In this document: positions 1 to 5,980 of the stretch, in pieces | Layout: each line of letters begins with the position of its first letter | Position numbering within the stretch: position 1 is the first letter of the stretch | Assembly: GCA_027624995.1 (NCBI GenBank) | Contig: JAQBTI010000112.1 | Span: 1 to 7,479, forward strand | Length of the DNA: 7,479 bases | Direction of reading: 5' to 3' | From: Chloroflexota bacterium | GTDB taxonomy: Bacteria; Chloroflexota; Dehalococcoidia; Lucifugimonadales; CATQGZ01 | Program-made: the position numbers and the translations under genes | The notes under the pieces: generated by a model | What the model saw: only the letters and a program-made list of their open reading frames with translations | Told to the model about the DNA's origin: nothing | Databases searched by the model: none

Positions 1-3
1 CCG

Positions 4-19
4 CCCCGACGGGTCGGGG
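4..19. repeat. GC-rich perfect hairpin at the left edge
   Basis: CCCCGAC (4-10) is followed after two bases by its exact reverse complement GTCGGGG (13-19), which gives a strong stem. No T-run follows on the plus strand, and the minus-strand continuation lies outside the window. It may therefore be a terminator of a gene to the left or a copy of the same hairpin family as the terminator at 113-152, which shares the core GCCCCGAC/GGGTCGG. Function is not decided by the sequence. Confidence 0.5.
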
Positions 20-112
20 CCGCACCTAATCCTTCCTGGAAAGACTCGGCCTCGCTGTGGTGGATCAGGGGAATCCAGTGGGTCAGGCGGATAAAACACG
101 CGGCAGGAGAAG

Positions 113-152
113 AAAAAAAAGCCCCGACTGGGTCGGCGGATTCGACGCGGGG
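113..152 (-). terminator. Rho-independent terminator of the ABC exporter operon
   Basis: Read on the minus strand, a GC-rich hairpin starts a few bases after the TAA stop at 157-159 and is followed directly by a run of eight T (plus-strand A at 113-120). Two pairings are possible. One is the compact stem CCGAC/GTCGG (136-132 with 128-124) with a 3-base loop. The other is the outer stem CCCCG/CGGGG (152-148 with 126-122). Position, GC stem and T-run together make an intrinsic terminator the straightforward reading. Confidence 0.85.
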
Positions 153-156
153 TTCT

Positions 157-2049
157 TTAGCTGTGCTCGACCTCGGCGGGCTTGGTCGCCGGCTGCTCTG
201 GCTGGGCTCCGTTGCGCGAGCCGTTCCGACCGTTGACTGCCGCCGCGGACTTCTCCATCGCATCGAAGTTCATGTGGTAGAGGTGTGAATACAGGCCGTC
301 TAGGTTCATCAGTTGATCGTGAGTGCCCACCTCGATGATCTCGCCCTTGGCGAGCACGACGATCTTGTGGGCGCCGCGTATCGTGGACAGCCGGTGCGCT
401 ATGACGATCGCGGTCCGGTCCTGAAGCAGGCGACTCAACGCCTTCTGCACCAGCATCTCGGTGTAGCTGTCGATGTTGGCCGTGGCCTCGTCCAAGATCA
501 AGATGCGGGGGTCGGCTACGATGGCGCGGGCGAAGCTCAGTAGCTGGCGCTGTCCGACGCTGAGGTTGCTGCCCCGCTCCTCAAGGTAGGTGTCGTAGCC
601 GTCCTCGAGCTTGGTGATGAACTCGTGGGCGCCGACAGCCATGGCCGCCTCGGTCGTCTGGAGGTCGGTCGCCTCCTGGTGGTTGTACTTAATGTTCTCC
701 CTAACCGTTCCGGAAAATAGGAACGGCTCCTGGAGGACCATGCTCATCTGGCCGACCAGCGACTTCCTGGTAACGTCGCGGATGTCCATGCCGTCGACCA
801 GGATCGCGCCCCTGCCCCTCTTCACGTCATAGAACCTGGCGAGGAGCGACACCAGGGTAGTCTTGCCGGCGCCGGTAGGCCCGACGATCGCCACGGTCTG
901 ACCGGGCTCGATCTTCAGGCTCACGTTCCGGGTCACATCCTCCTCAGGTGAATAGCCGAAGCTGACGTCGCGCAACTCGACTTCGCCCCTGAGCCTGGGG
1001 ATGGGGGTTGCATTGGGCGAGTCGACGAGGTCGGACTCCTTGTCCAGAAGCTCGAAAATCCGTACACCGGACGCCATCGACCGCTGCAGCTGAGTGTACT
1101 GCGTGGTCAGGTTGCGGATCGGGTCGAAGAAGCGCTGTATATAGAGAACGAACGCGATCAGGGTACCCATCTCGAGCGTGTTGTGTCCGACCATCCGGGA
1201 CCCGAAGAAGAGGACCAGTCCGATTGCCACCGCCATCAGAATGTCCACAGGAGGCAAGAGTCCGGCCGACAGCCGACTTGCTTGCAGATTGGACCTCAGC
1301 AACTCAGTAGACTTGCCATCGAAGATCTCAAGGTTACGGGACTGGCGGTTCATGCCCTGGGCAACCCGGACCCCGGCGATGCCCTCGTTAAGCGCTCCAT
1401 TGACGATGGATGACGCTGTGCGCGTCCTTATGAAGGCCTGCATAGCGTGGCGTTGCCAAACCAGAAGGATCACACCAAACAAAGGTAGGACGGCGAGGGA
1501 CAACAGCCCAAGCCTGAAGTCCAGAATCAGCAGGGCAGCGACAATCCCAAAGAGGCTGAGCAGTTCACCCAGCGAAATTACTATCAGGGACAGGAACTCC
1601 TGGAGCTGGCCCACGTCGCCTTGCACGCGAGACATTATCCGCCCCACTTCGATCCTGTCGTAGAACGATAGAGAGAGTTTCTGAAGGTGTGCGAACATGT
1701 CGCGGCGCAGGCCGAACAAGACGCCTTGCCCAACCGTCGACATCGCCAGCTGCTGGACATAGTTAGCGCCGAAGTTCGCGACGGCAACACCGAGGAACAG
1801 GAAGAACAAGGTAGTCAGCCCGGAGGGGTCGCCCGCGGCGATGAATCTGTCGACGCCTATCTTGACGATCAATGGGACCATCACCGTGGTGCCGGAGAAG
1901 ATCAGCATCGCGACAAAGGCGAGGATCGCCAGGTTTCGGTGCACCAATATGTAAGGAACGATACGGGCGACCACTCGCCCGTCGTAGACCTTGCCGAAAA
2001 TGGTCTCTTCCTGGACGCCGTTCTTTACGGCGATCGAGGGCGCCTTCAT
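157..2049 (-). CDS. ABC exporter half-transporter, subunit B (catalytic Glu present, LSVGQ signature)
   Basis: A 630-residue transmembrane-domain plus nucleotide-binding-domain fusion, the normal half-exporter layout and length (multidrug/lipid exporter class, MdlB-like). Six hydrophobic segments lie near residues 39-60, 78-99, 155-176, 180-198, 265-284 and 296-315. The ATPase domain runs from about 355 to 590, with A-loop Tyr366, Walker A GPTGAGKTT at 390-398, Q-loop Gln440, signature LSVGQ at 496-500, Walker B ending in Asp520, catalytic Glu521 and H-loop His552. The signature differs from the canonical LSGGQ. The last 30 residues are a polar tail rich in Asn, Gly, Pro and Glu. The ATG start overlaps the upstream subunit's stop as ATGA and has GGAGG at 2057-2061, 7 bases upstream, so the two genes are translationally coupled. 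The likely role is ATP-driven export from the inner membrane as a heterodimer with its neighbour. The substrate cannot be told from sequence. Confidence 0.95.
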   Translation of the reverse strand: MKAPSIAVKNGVQEETIFGKVYDGRVVARIVPYILVHRNLAILAFVAMLIFSGTTVMVPLIVKIGVDRFIAAGDPSGLTTLFFLFLGVAVANFGANYVQQLAMSTVGQGVLFGLRRDMFAHLQKLSLSFYDRIEVGRIMSRVQGDVGQLQEFLSLIVISLGELLSLFGIVAALLILDFRLGLLSLAVLPLFGVILLVWQRHAMQAFIRTRTASSIVNGALNEGIAGVRVAQGMNRQSRNLEIFDGKSTELLRSNLQASRLSAGLLPPVDILMAVAIGLVLFFGSRMVGHNTLEMGTLIAFVLYIQRFFDPIRNLTTQYTQLQRSMASGVRIFELLDKESDLVDSPNATPIPRLRGEVELRDVSFGYSPEEDVTRNVSLKIEPGQTVAIVGPTGAGKTTLVSLLARFYDVKRGRGAILVDGMDIRDVTRKSLVGQMSMVLQEPFLFSGTVRENIKYNHQEATDLQTTEAAMAVGAHEFITKLEDGYDTYLEERGSNLSVGQRQLLSFARAIVADPRILILDEATANIDSYTEMLVQKALSRLLQDRTAIVIAHRLSTIRGAHKIVVLAKGEIIEVGTHDQLMNLDGLYSHLYHMNFDAMEKSAAAVNGRNGSRNGAQPEQPATKPAEVEHS

Positions 2050-3842
2050 TGCCGGGCCTCCTGGGCGACGAACGCCGGCGCGTCGACCTCTCTCATGATC
2101 TCTTCCTGCGGCCGAAGCTGGAGCTCGTAGATCTCCCTGTATGGACCACGGATGATTAGGAGCTCTTGGTGCGTTCCCCTTTGGACGATCTCGCCGTCCT
2201 TTAACACCAGGATCACGTCGGCCCTCTGGATAGTGTTCAGCCTGTGAGCAATGACCAGAGTAGTACGGCCCCTCATCACCGACTCCATGGCCTGGCGAAT
2301 GAGCTCTTCGGTACCGGCGTCCACACTGGATGTCGAATCATCCAGGATGAGGATGGGCGGGTCCAAGAGGACCGCCCGAGCGATGGCCAATCGCTGCCGT
2401 TGACCTCCGGATAAGGTAGACCCACGCTCTCCGACTTGGGTGTCGTAGCCCTCCGGAAGAGATTCCATGAACTCATGCAACTGGGCAATTTTGGCCGCCT
2501 GGACGATCTCGCTCGTTGTCGCGTCCGGCCGGCCGTAGGCGATGTTGTCTCGCAAGCTCGCCGTGAACAGGAAGTTGTCCTGTTGAACGATGCCGATGTT
2601 GCGGCGAAGTGATTCCAGGGTCACGTCGCGAACGTCGATACCGTCGACGCTGATGCGGCCCGAACGCACGTCGTAGAATCTGGGGATGAGGTCGACGATG
2701 GTGCTTTTACCACTGCCCGGAGCGCCCAGCAGGGCCACGACTTTGCCCGGCTCGACCTCGAAGTCGATGCCCTTGAGCACGGGGTGCCGCTCGTCGTAGC
2801 TAAAGCCGACGTTTTCGAAGCGAAGCCGGCCGCTGACGCGCGGCAATTCCATCGCCCCCGGCGACTCCAGGACCGGCGATTTGGCATCGAGCACCTCGAA
2901 CAGCCTCCGGCCGGCTACTACGGCTCGAGCGAAGGCACGGATGAGATTGCCCGCCATCGCCACCGGCGTGGCAAGTATCTGCATGTACAGGATGAACTCG
3001 GTGAGCTCGCCAAGAGACATCTGCCCGTTGATGACCTGCCGGCCGCCCAGCCACATTATCAAGCCCAGTGAAGTGAGAAACGCGAGCAGCAAGAGCGAGT
3101 CGTTGAGGACGTGAAGGCGCTCCGCCTCAACCATGTCGGCGGCGACCCCTCTGTTGTTGGTCGCAAACTTCTCCTCTTCGTAAGACTCAGCCGCGAATGC
3201 CTTGACCACCCGGACCCCGGTCAGGTTTTCCTGTAGCGTAGTATTCAGCGCCGCCGACTTTTCCTCTGCCCGCATCCAGATCCGAGCCACCTTAAATCGT
3301 AGGAACGTTGACTGAAGAATCGCGGGCGGCACGAAGCTCATGCCGATGAGGCCCAGACGCCAGTCTAGTCGCAGGAGAATTATCGCGACTCCCACCAGTA
3401 GCGCCGCGAAATATGGTGTCCGCACGACACCCTGGTTGACGAACATCCGAATGTTATCCACATCCCTGATGGCCCTGGACATCAGGTTTCCCGTGTGCTG
3501 GCGGTCGTGGAAGCCGAAGCTGAGATGCTGGACATGGTCGAAGAAAGAGTTCCGAAGCTTGTACCCAACGGTCTGGGCCAGGGACTCGGCGAGGTAGTTC
3601 TGGCCGAACGACAGCACGCCGCGCAGGGTGCTAAGGGCCAGGACAATAAGCACCGTGCCGAGAATTGCCCCCTGTGGGACCTCTCCGCTTGAGACAATCT
3701 GAGCTATGTCGTCAACGGCGCGACCAATGAATCTGGGGAGAAGCAGGTACGCCGCGGAAGCCCCCGCCAGGCACGCGTAGGCGGCGACCAACTGCCACTT
3801 GTGGGCGAAGGCCAAGCCCACGATTCGGAGTAGTTCTTTCAA
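2046..3842 (-). CDS. ABC exporter half-transporter, subunit A (Asp replaces catalytic Glu, LSGGQ signature)
   Basis: A 598-residue half-exporter and first gene of the operon. Hydrophobic segments lie near residues 16-37, 59-81, 143-158, 163-181, 247-267 and 280-301. The ATPase domain shows A-loop Tyr349, Walker A GAPGSGKST at 373-381, Q-loop Gln421, canonical LSGGQ at 477-481, Walker B Asp501 and His533. The residue after Walker B is Asp502, where a fully active subunit has Glu. In known heterodimeric exporters such as TM287/288, LmrCD and BmrCD, one subunit carries this change and the partner carries an altered signature, which leaves one active and one degenerate ATP site. Exactly that arrangement is seen here with the downstream gene. 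The start is TTG at 3840-3842, chosen because AGGAG lies 9 bases upstream and the N-terminus then begins in a typical pre-TM1 helix. Substrate unknown; drug, lipid or peptide export are all possible. Confidence 0.95.
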   Translation of the reverse strand: MKELLRIVGLAFAHKWQLVAAYACLAGASAAYLLLPRFIGRAVDDIAQIVSSGEVPQGAILGTVLIVLALSTLRGVLSFGQNYLAESLAQTVGYKLRNSFFDHVQHLSFGFHDRQHTGNLMSRAIRDVDNIRMFVNQGVVRTPYFAALLVGVAIILLRLDWRLGLIGMSFVPPAILQSTFLRFKVARIWMRAEEKSAALNTTLQENLTGVRVVKAFAAESYEEEKFATNNRGVAADMVEAERLHVLNDSLLLLAFLTSLGLIMWLGGRQVINGQMSLGELTEFILYMQILATPVAMAGNLIRAFARAVVAGRRLFEVLDAKSPVLESPGAMELPRVSGRLRFENVGFSYDERHPVLKGIDFEVEPGKVVALLGAPGSGKSTIVDLIPRFYDVRSGRISVDGIDVRDVTLESLRRNIGIVQQDNFLFTASLRDNIAYGRPDATTSEIVQAAKIAQLHEFMESLPEGYDTQVGERGSTLSGGQRQRLAIARAVLLDPPILILDDSTSSVDAGTEELIRQAMESVMRGRTTLVIAHRLNTIQRADVILVLKDGEIVQRGTHQELLIIRGPYREIYELQLRPQEEIMREVDAPAFVAQEARQ

Positions 3843-3851
3843 AAGCTCTTG

Positions 3852-3856
3852 CTCCT
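3852..3856 (-). promoter_or_regulatory. Shine-Dalgarno deciding the TTG start of ABC subunit A
   Basis: AGGAG on the minus strand, 9 bases upstream of the TTG codon at 3842-3840. I saw no ATG alternative with comparable spacing in this frame, so the TTG start is preferred. Confidence 0.7.
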
Positions 3857-3967
3857 GGACGGGAGTGCGTGTCTAGACCCGGGGTTGTGGCGCTGGTCAG
3901 GCAACCGGTCCAGAGTCACAAGGCGGGGAATGTAGTGGCGATTATTTCCGGTTCGCGTTATCCGTAG

Positions 3968-3996
3968 ATTAGATTCCGGCAGTCCATTTCATGCAA
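3968..3996 (-). promoter_or_regulatory. Candidate sigma-70 promoter for the ABC exporter operon (weak)
   Basis: On the minus strand, TTGCAT (3996-3991) and TCTAAT (3973-3968) are separated by 17 bases. The -10 matches consensus at 5 of 6 positions, but the -35 matches only 3 of 6. A TTGACG lies a little further upstream but has no -10 at proper spacing. It implies a leader of roughly 120 bases before the TTG start. Offered as the best candidate in the region, not as a firm call. Confidence 0.25.
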
Positions 3997-4075
3997 CAGA
4001 CGTCAACATACGCCCGTTCGCACGAATAAACAAGGACTTCGGCGGCGCAATTCTCGAACAGTTATTCAGGAGACG

Positions 4076-4089
4076 GGGCGCGCGCGCCC
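4076..4089. repeat. 14-bp perfect GC palindrome
   Basis: GGGCGCGCGCGCCC is its own reverse complement and contains ten bases of strictly alternating G and C. It lies in noncoding DNA about 240 bases upstream of the ABC operon. It could be a protein site or a Z-DNA-prone tract, or chance in GC-rich DNA. Confidence 0.45.
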
Positions 4090-4205
4090 AGATTGCGGGC
4101 AGAGTAATTGGGCGCAGGGCGGGGAATATCTAATGGTCGAGGCGAGGCGTGCCGGCCTGCGGTCCGATGAGCTTTGCACCAAAAGAGTCGCGTTGCGTAA
4201 ATTGC

Positions 4206-4273
4206 CCTTCGACAGGCTCAGGGCGAACGGTGAGTTTGAAACCTCCGTTCGTGGTGAGCCTCTCGAACCACGG
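4206..4273. repeat. Dispersed inverted repeat with TTCGA-AGGCTCA / CGAACGG arms
   Basis: The left arm contains TTCGACAGGCTCAGGGCGAA and ends CGG at 4230. The right arm starts CCGTTCG at 4245 and contains TGAGCCTCTCGAA. The reverse complement of the right arm matches the left through TTCGA-n-AGGCTCA-nnn-CGAACGG, with a 14-base loop (4231-4244). From memory this is a widespread REP-like intergenic repeat in environmental bacterial genomes. When read as protein it gives the recurrent spurious string PFDRLRANG...VRGEP. It sits 45 bases downstream of the DUF5667 stop, where it could form a transcript 3' hairpin, although no T-run follows. The family assignment rests on recollection; the inverted structure is directly visible. 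Confidence 0.8.
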
Positions 4274-4317
4274 CCGCATCACGACATTCAGTACAAATCC
4301 CGTCAGATAGAAGAGAC

Positions 4318-5166
4318 CTAGCGGGGGCCTCGGCCAGAAGGTTCCACGATCCAGAAGGGCCCACTACGAGGCCCATCATCGTCGAGGGCCCCGATGAATA
4401 TTTGGTATTTCAACTGGGTGCGCCGCATGATCTGCCGCACCATCGGTTTCTGGCCCGGAGGGGCTTCGGTCCAGAGCTGCAGGAGCTCCGTCTTGAGTAC
4501 CACGCCGTCCTGCTGCAGGTAGGCCCTGATCTTGACGGTCGACCTTGTCACGACCAGCGGCTGCCTGGACGGCATTTCGGCCTGACTGACCGGAAGCAGG
4601 ACGCCTGCCAGCATCGCCGACTCTTCCAGATGATGGTTCATTCGAGCAACGAGCCTCTCCGCCTCGTGAAGTCGGCCGCTGGATATGAGCTTTCGCATCT
4701 CATCGCCGCGTTCGCCCGCGAGTCGCGCGTGGGTCTGGGCCTTTGCCATGTCGGAACCGTTCATCTTCAGGCTGATGCTCTCTTTGGTCGTCTTCACCCA
4801 ATAGAGAGAGTCCCCCGGGACGCTGTCGGCGGACGCCATGGTCGTGCCGCCGGCCGCGACGGCGGTCAACAGGACCAGAGCGAAGCCAAGGACAATGGGC
4901 TTTGCCATATGACGCCAGAACACCGGGACTCTCGACCGACGACGACCTCCGCGTTCGGCCAGCGCTCGATTCATTCGCTCGAAGCCGCGTGCCCGCCCCT
5001 CGGGCCTCATCCGGACCGACGTGGCCACTCGAATAGTCGCCGACGCCATCGCTAGAAGCGGCAGCAACTCGGCGGCATGGTTAGGGTAGCGACCAGCACA
5101 CTGACGGGGATCCTCGCCACCGGCCACTCGCTCCAGGCAGTCGTTCAGTATGTCTTCAAAAACCAA
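4318..5166 (-). CDS. Single-pass membrane protein with DUF5667-like domain, putative anti-sigma factor
   Basis: A 282-residue protein with three parts. Residues 1-45 form a cytoplasmic helical segment with the pattern DCLERVAGGEDPRQC and RYPNHAAELLPLL, which recurs in proteins encoded beside ECF sigma factors in Chloroflexota. A basic stretch (71-90, with GGRRRSR) precedes one transmembrane helix at about 89-110. After that, ADSVPGDSLYWVKTTKESI begins the DUF5667-like helical domain (about 113-195), predicted outside the membrane. Residues 200-282 form a further beta-rich-looking tail of unknown role. There is no HxxxCxxC zinc anti-sigma motif, only Cys10 and Cys23. The start is TTG at 5166-5164, supported by GGAG 7 bases upstream; the nearby ATG at 5171-5173 is in another frame and stops after five codons. 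It lies 17 bp after the sigma gene in the same operon, so sequestering that sigma factor is the natural inference. DUF5667 assignment is by eye. Confidence 0.8.
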   Translation of the reverse strand: MVFEDILNDCLERVAGGEDPRQCAGRYPNHAAELLPLLAMASATIRVATSVRMRPEGRARGFERMNRALAERGGRRRSRVPVFWRHMAKPIVLGFALVLLTAVAAGGTTMASADSVPGDSLYWVKTTKESISLKMNGSDMAKAQTHARLAGERGDEMRKLISSGRLHEAERLVARMNHHLEESAMLAGVLLPVSQAEMPSRQPLVVTRSTVKIRAYLQQDGVVLKTELLQLWTEAPPGQKPMVRQIMRRTQLKYQIFIGALDDDGPRSGPFWIVEPSGRGPR

Positions 5167-5173
5167 AGACCAT

Positions 5174-5177
5174 CTCC
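5174..5177 (-). promoter_or_regulatory. Shine-Dalgarno deciding the TTG start of the DUF5667 gene
   Basis: GGAG on the minus strand, 7 bases before TTG (5166-5164), in the 17-bp gap after the sigma factor's TAG stop. It supports a non-ATG start for the downstream cistron. Confidence 0.65.
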
Positions 5178-5183
5178 GCTATC

Positions 5184-5789
5184 CTACGGTCTGACCTCAC
5201 CAACCTGCGCCACCACGCGGACTGGGTCATCCGGTACCAGTACGTTTCTCAGCTTCTTGAGGCCCGCGTGTTGCAGCGCCTTGACGGCGTTGTCTTTCTT
5301 GCCGACCGCACGTGCCGTTTCGGCCACAGACAGCCCGGCGGCGAATCGAAGCGAAATTACCTCGCGTTGAAGGTCTGTGAGGTCCTTCATCGCGACATGG
5401 ACCGACTCCATACTCAGGTTGATATCGAGTTGGTGCTCAAGGTCCGGCGTGTACCCCACTGCTGCAGGAGAAACGTCGTCGAGATTAACCGTAGCTCTCC
5501 GGCCCCTTCGCCTGAAGTGGTCCATTACAAGGTTGTGGGCGATGCGGAAGAGCCACGATGAGAATTGATATCCTTTCCATCTGAAGGTGTGGATCGATTC
5601 AAGCATCTTCACGAAGACCTCGGCGGTGATGTCTTCCGCCTCCAGAGCGTTGCCGGTCTTGAACGATACGTACCGGTATATCTTGTCGTAGTAGTGCTCA
5701 TAGAGGATGGCGAACGACGCGGCATCTCCCTTCTGGGCTTTGCCAACGGCCTGTTGTACGGACAGCTGGGCATCGCTTTCGCCCTGCAT
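5184..5789 (-). CDS. ECF-type RNA polymerase sigma factor (sigma-70 family)
   Basis: A 201-residue, two-domain sigma factor. Sigma-2 covers about 26-95 and includes FAILYEHYYDKIYRYV, then AEDITAEVFVKMLE, and the -10 recognition helix region FSSWLFRIAHNLVMDHFRRR. A linker of about 35 residues follows. Sigma-4 covers about 133-185, with LTDLQREVISLRFAAGLSVAETARAVGK and the recognition helix NAVKALQHAGLKKLR, which binds the -35 element. No sigma-1.1 or sigma-3 is present and the length is normal for ECF factors. The ATG at 5789-5787 is preceded by AGGAAGG. The gene is followed after 17 bp by a membrane DUF5667-like protein, so activity is probably controlled by that partner. I cannot assign an ECF subgroup, and the regulon is unknown. 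No additional C-terminal domain is fused. Confidence 0.93.
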   Translation of the reverse strand: MQGESDAQLSVQQAVGKAQKGDAASFAILYEHYYDKIYRYVSFKTGNALEAEDITAEVFVKMLESIHTFRWKGYQFSSWLFRIAHNLVMDHFRRRGRRATVNLDDVSPAAVGYTPDLEHQLDINLSMESVHVAMKDLTDLQREVISLRFAAGLSVAETARAVGKKDNAVKALQHAGLKKLRNVLVPDDPVRVVAQVGEVRP

Positions 5790-5847
5790 GGCTGCCTTCC
5801 TCTCAGGGGAGCTCTAAGAGTCCAGACGCTGCAGTCTGTCTTGATGA

Positions 5848-5853
5848 ATTATA
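5848..5853 (-). promoter_or_regulatory. Candidate -10 element for the sigma/DUF5667 operon
   Basis: TATAAT on the minus strand, about 58 bases upstream of the sigma gene ATG, in the only AT-rich patch of this intergenic gap. No hexamer resembling TTGACA lies 16-18 bases upstream, so it would need an activator, or the operon may be read by another sigma factor. Confidence 0.35.
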
Positions 5854-5920
5854 TAACGCTGGAGGGAGCGGTGAGGGTAGTGCGAGTCCGGCGCGCATGG
5901 TCCCGCCCATGTTGAGAACG

Positions 5921-5949
5921 TTGACGCCATCTGCGCGTTCAAAGACAAT
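5921..5949 (+). promoter_or_regulatory. Sigma-70-like promoter of the ImmA-like gene
   Basis: TTGACG (5921-5926, 5 of 6 to consensus) and GACAAT (5944-5949, 4 of 6) are separated by exactly 17 bases. Transcription would begin near 5956, just before the ribosome binding site at 5966-5973. The -35 and -10 are flanked by GAACGTT copies at 5916-5922 and 5953-5959, with an inverted CGTTC at 5936-5940, a possible operator. Confidence 0.5.
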
Positions 5950-5965
5950 AGCGAACGTTAGTTCT

Positions 5966-5973
5966 GGCGGAGG
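5966..5973 (+). promoter_or_regulatory. Shine-Dalgarno deciding the start of the ImmA-like gene
   Basis: GGCGGAGG ends 7 bases before ATG at 5981. The upstream in-frame ATG codons at 5897 and 5909 lack such a site and lie upstream of the candidate promoter, so 5981 is chosen. Confidence 0.75.
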
Positions 5974-5980
5974 CCGTCAC

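Larger units (their letters stand above)
3843..4317. other. 475-bp intergenic region between the ABC operon and the sigma/DUF5667 operon
   Basis: Both flanking operons run leftward, so this stretch carries the promoter and leader of the ABC operon and the tail of the sigma operon. It contains a weak promoter candidate (3968-3996), a 14-bp GC palindrome (4076-4089) and a dispersed inverted repeat (4206-4273). No open frame with coding character is present. The 62-codon plus-strand frame at 4133-4321 is simply the repeat read as protein. No clear T-run terminator follows the DUF5667 gene. Confidence 0.7.

Noticed and set aside
1178..1663. 161-codon plus-strand open frame
   Set aside because: Antisense to the membrane domain of ABC subunit B, whose frame has clear family motifs throughout.
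4133..4321. 62-codon plus-strand open frame
   Set aside because: Its translation is dominated by the inverted repeat at 4206-4273 (PFDRLRANG and VRGEP strings), a recurrent spurious product of this repeat.
4402..5055. 217-codon plus-strand open frame
   Set aside because: It lies wholly antisense to the DUF5667-like gene, has no recognisable domain, is rich in His, Arg and Gly as expected of an antisense frame in GC-rich DNA, and has no convincing ribosome site.
5897..5980. N-terminal extension of the ImmA-like protein from the upstream ATG codons
   Set aside because: These ATGs lack a Shine-Dalgarno and lie before the candidate promoter; the extension is low complexity, whereas ATG 5981 has GGCGGAGG 7 bases upstream.
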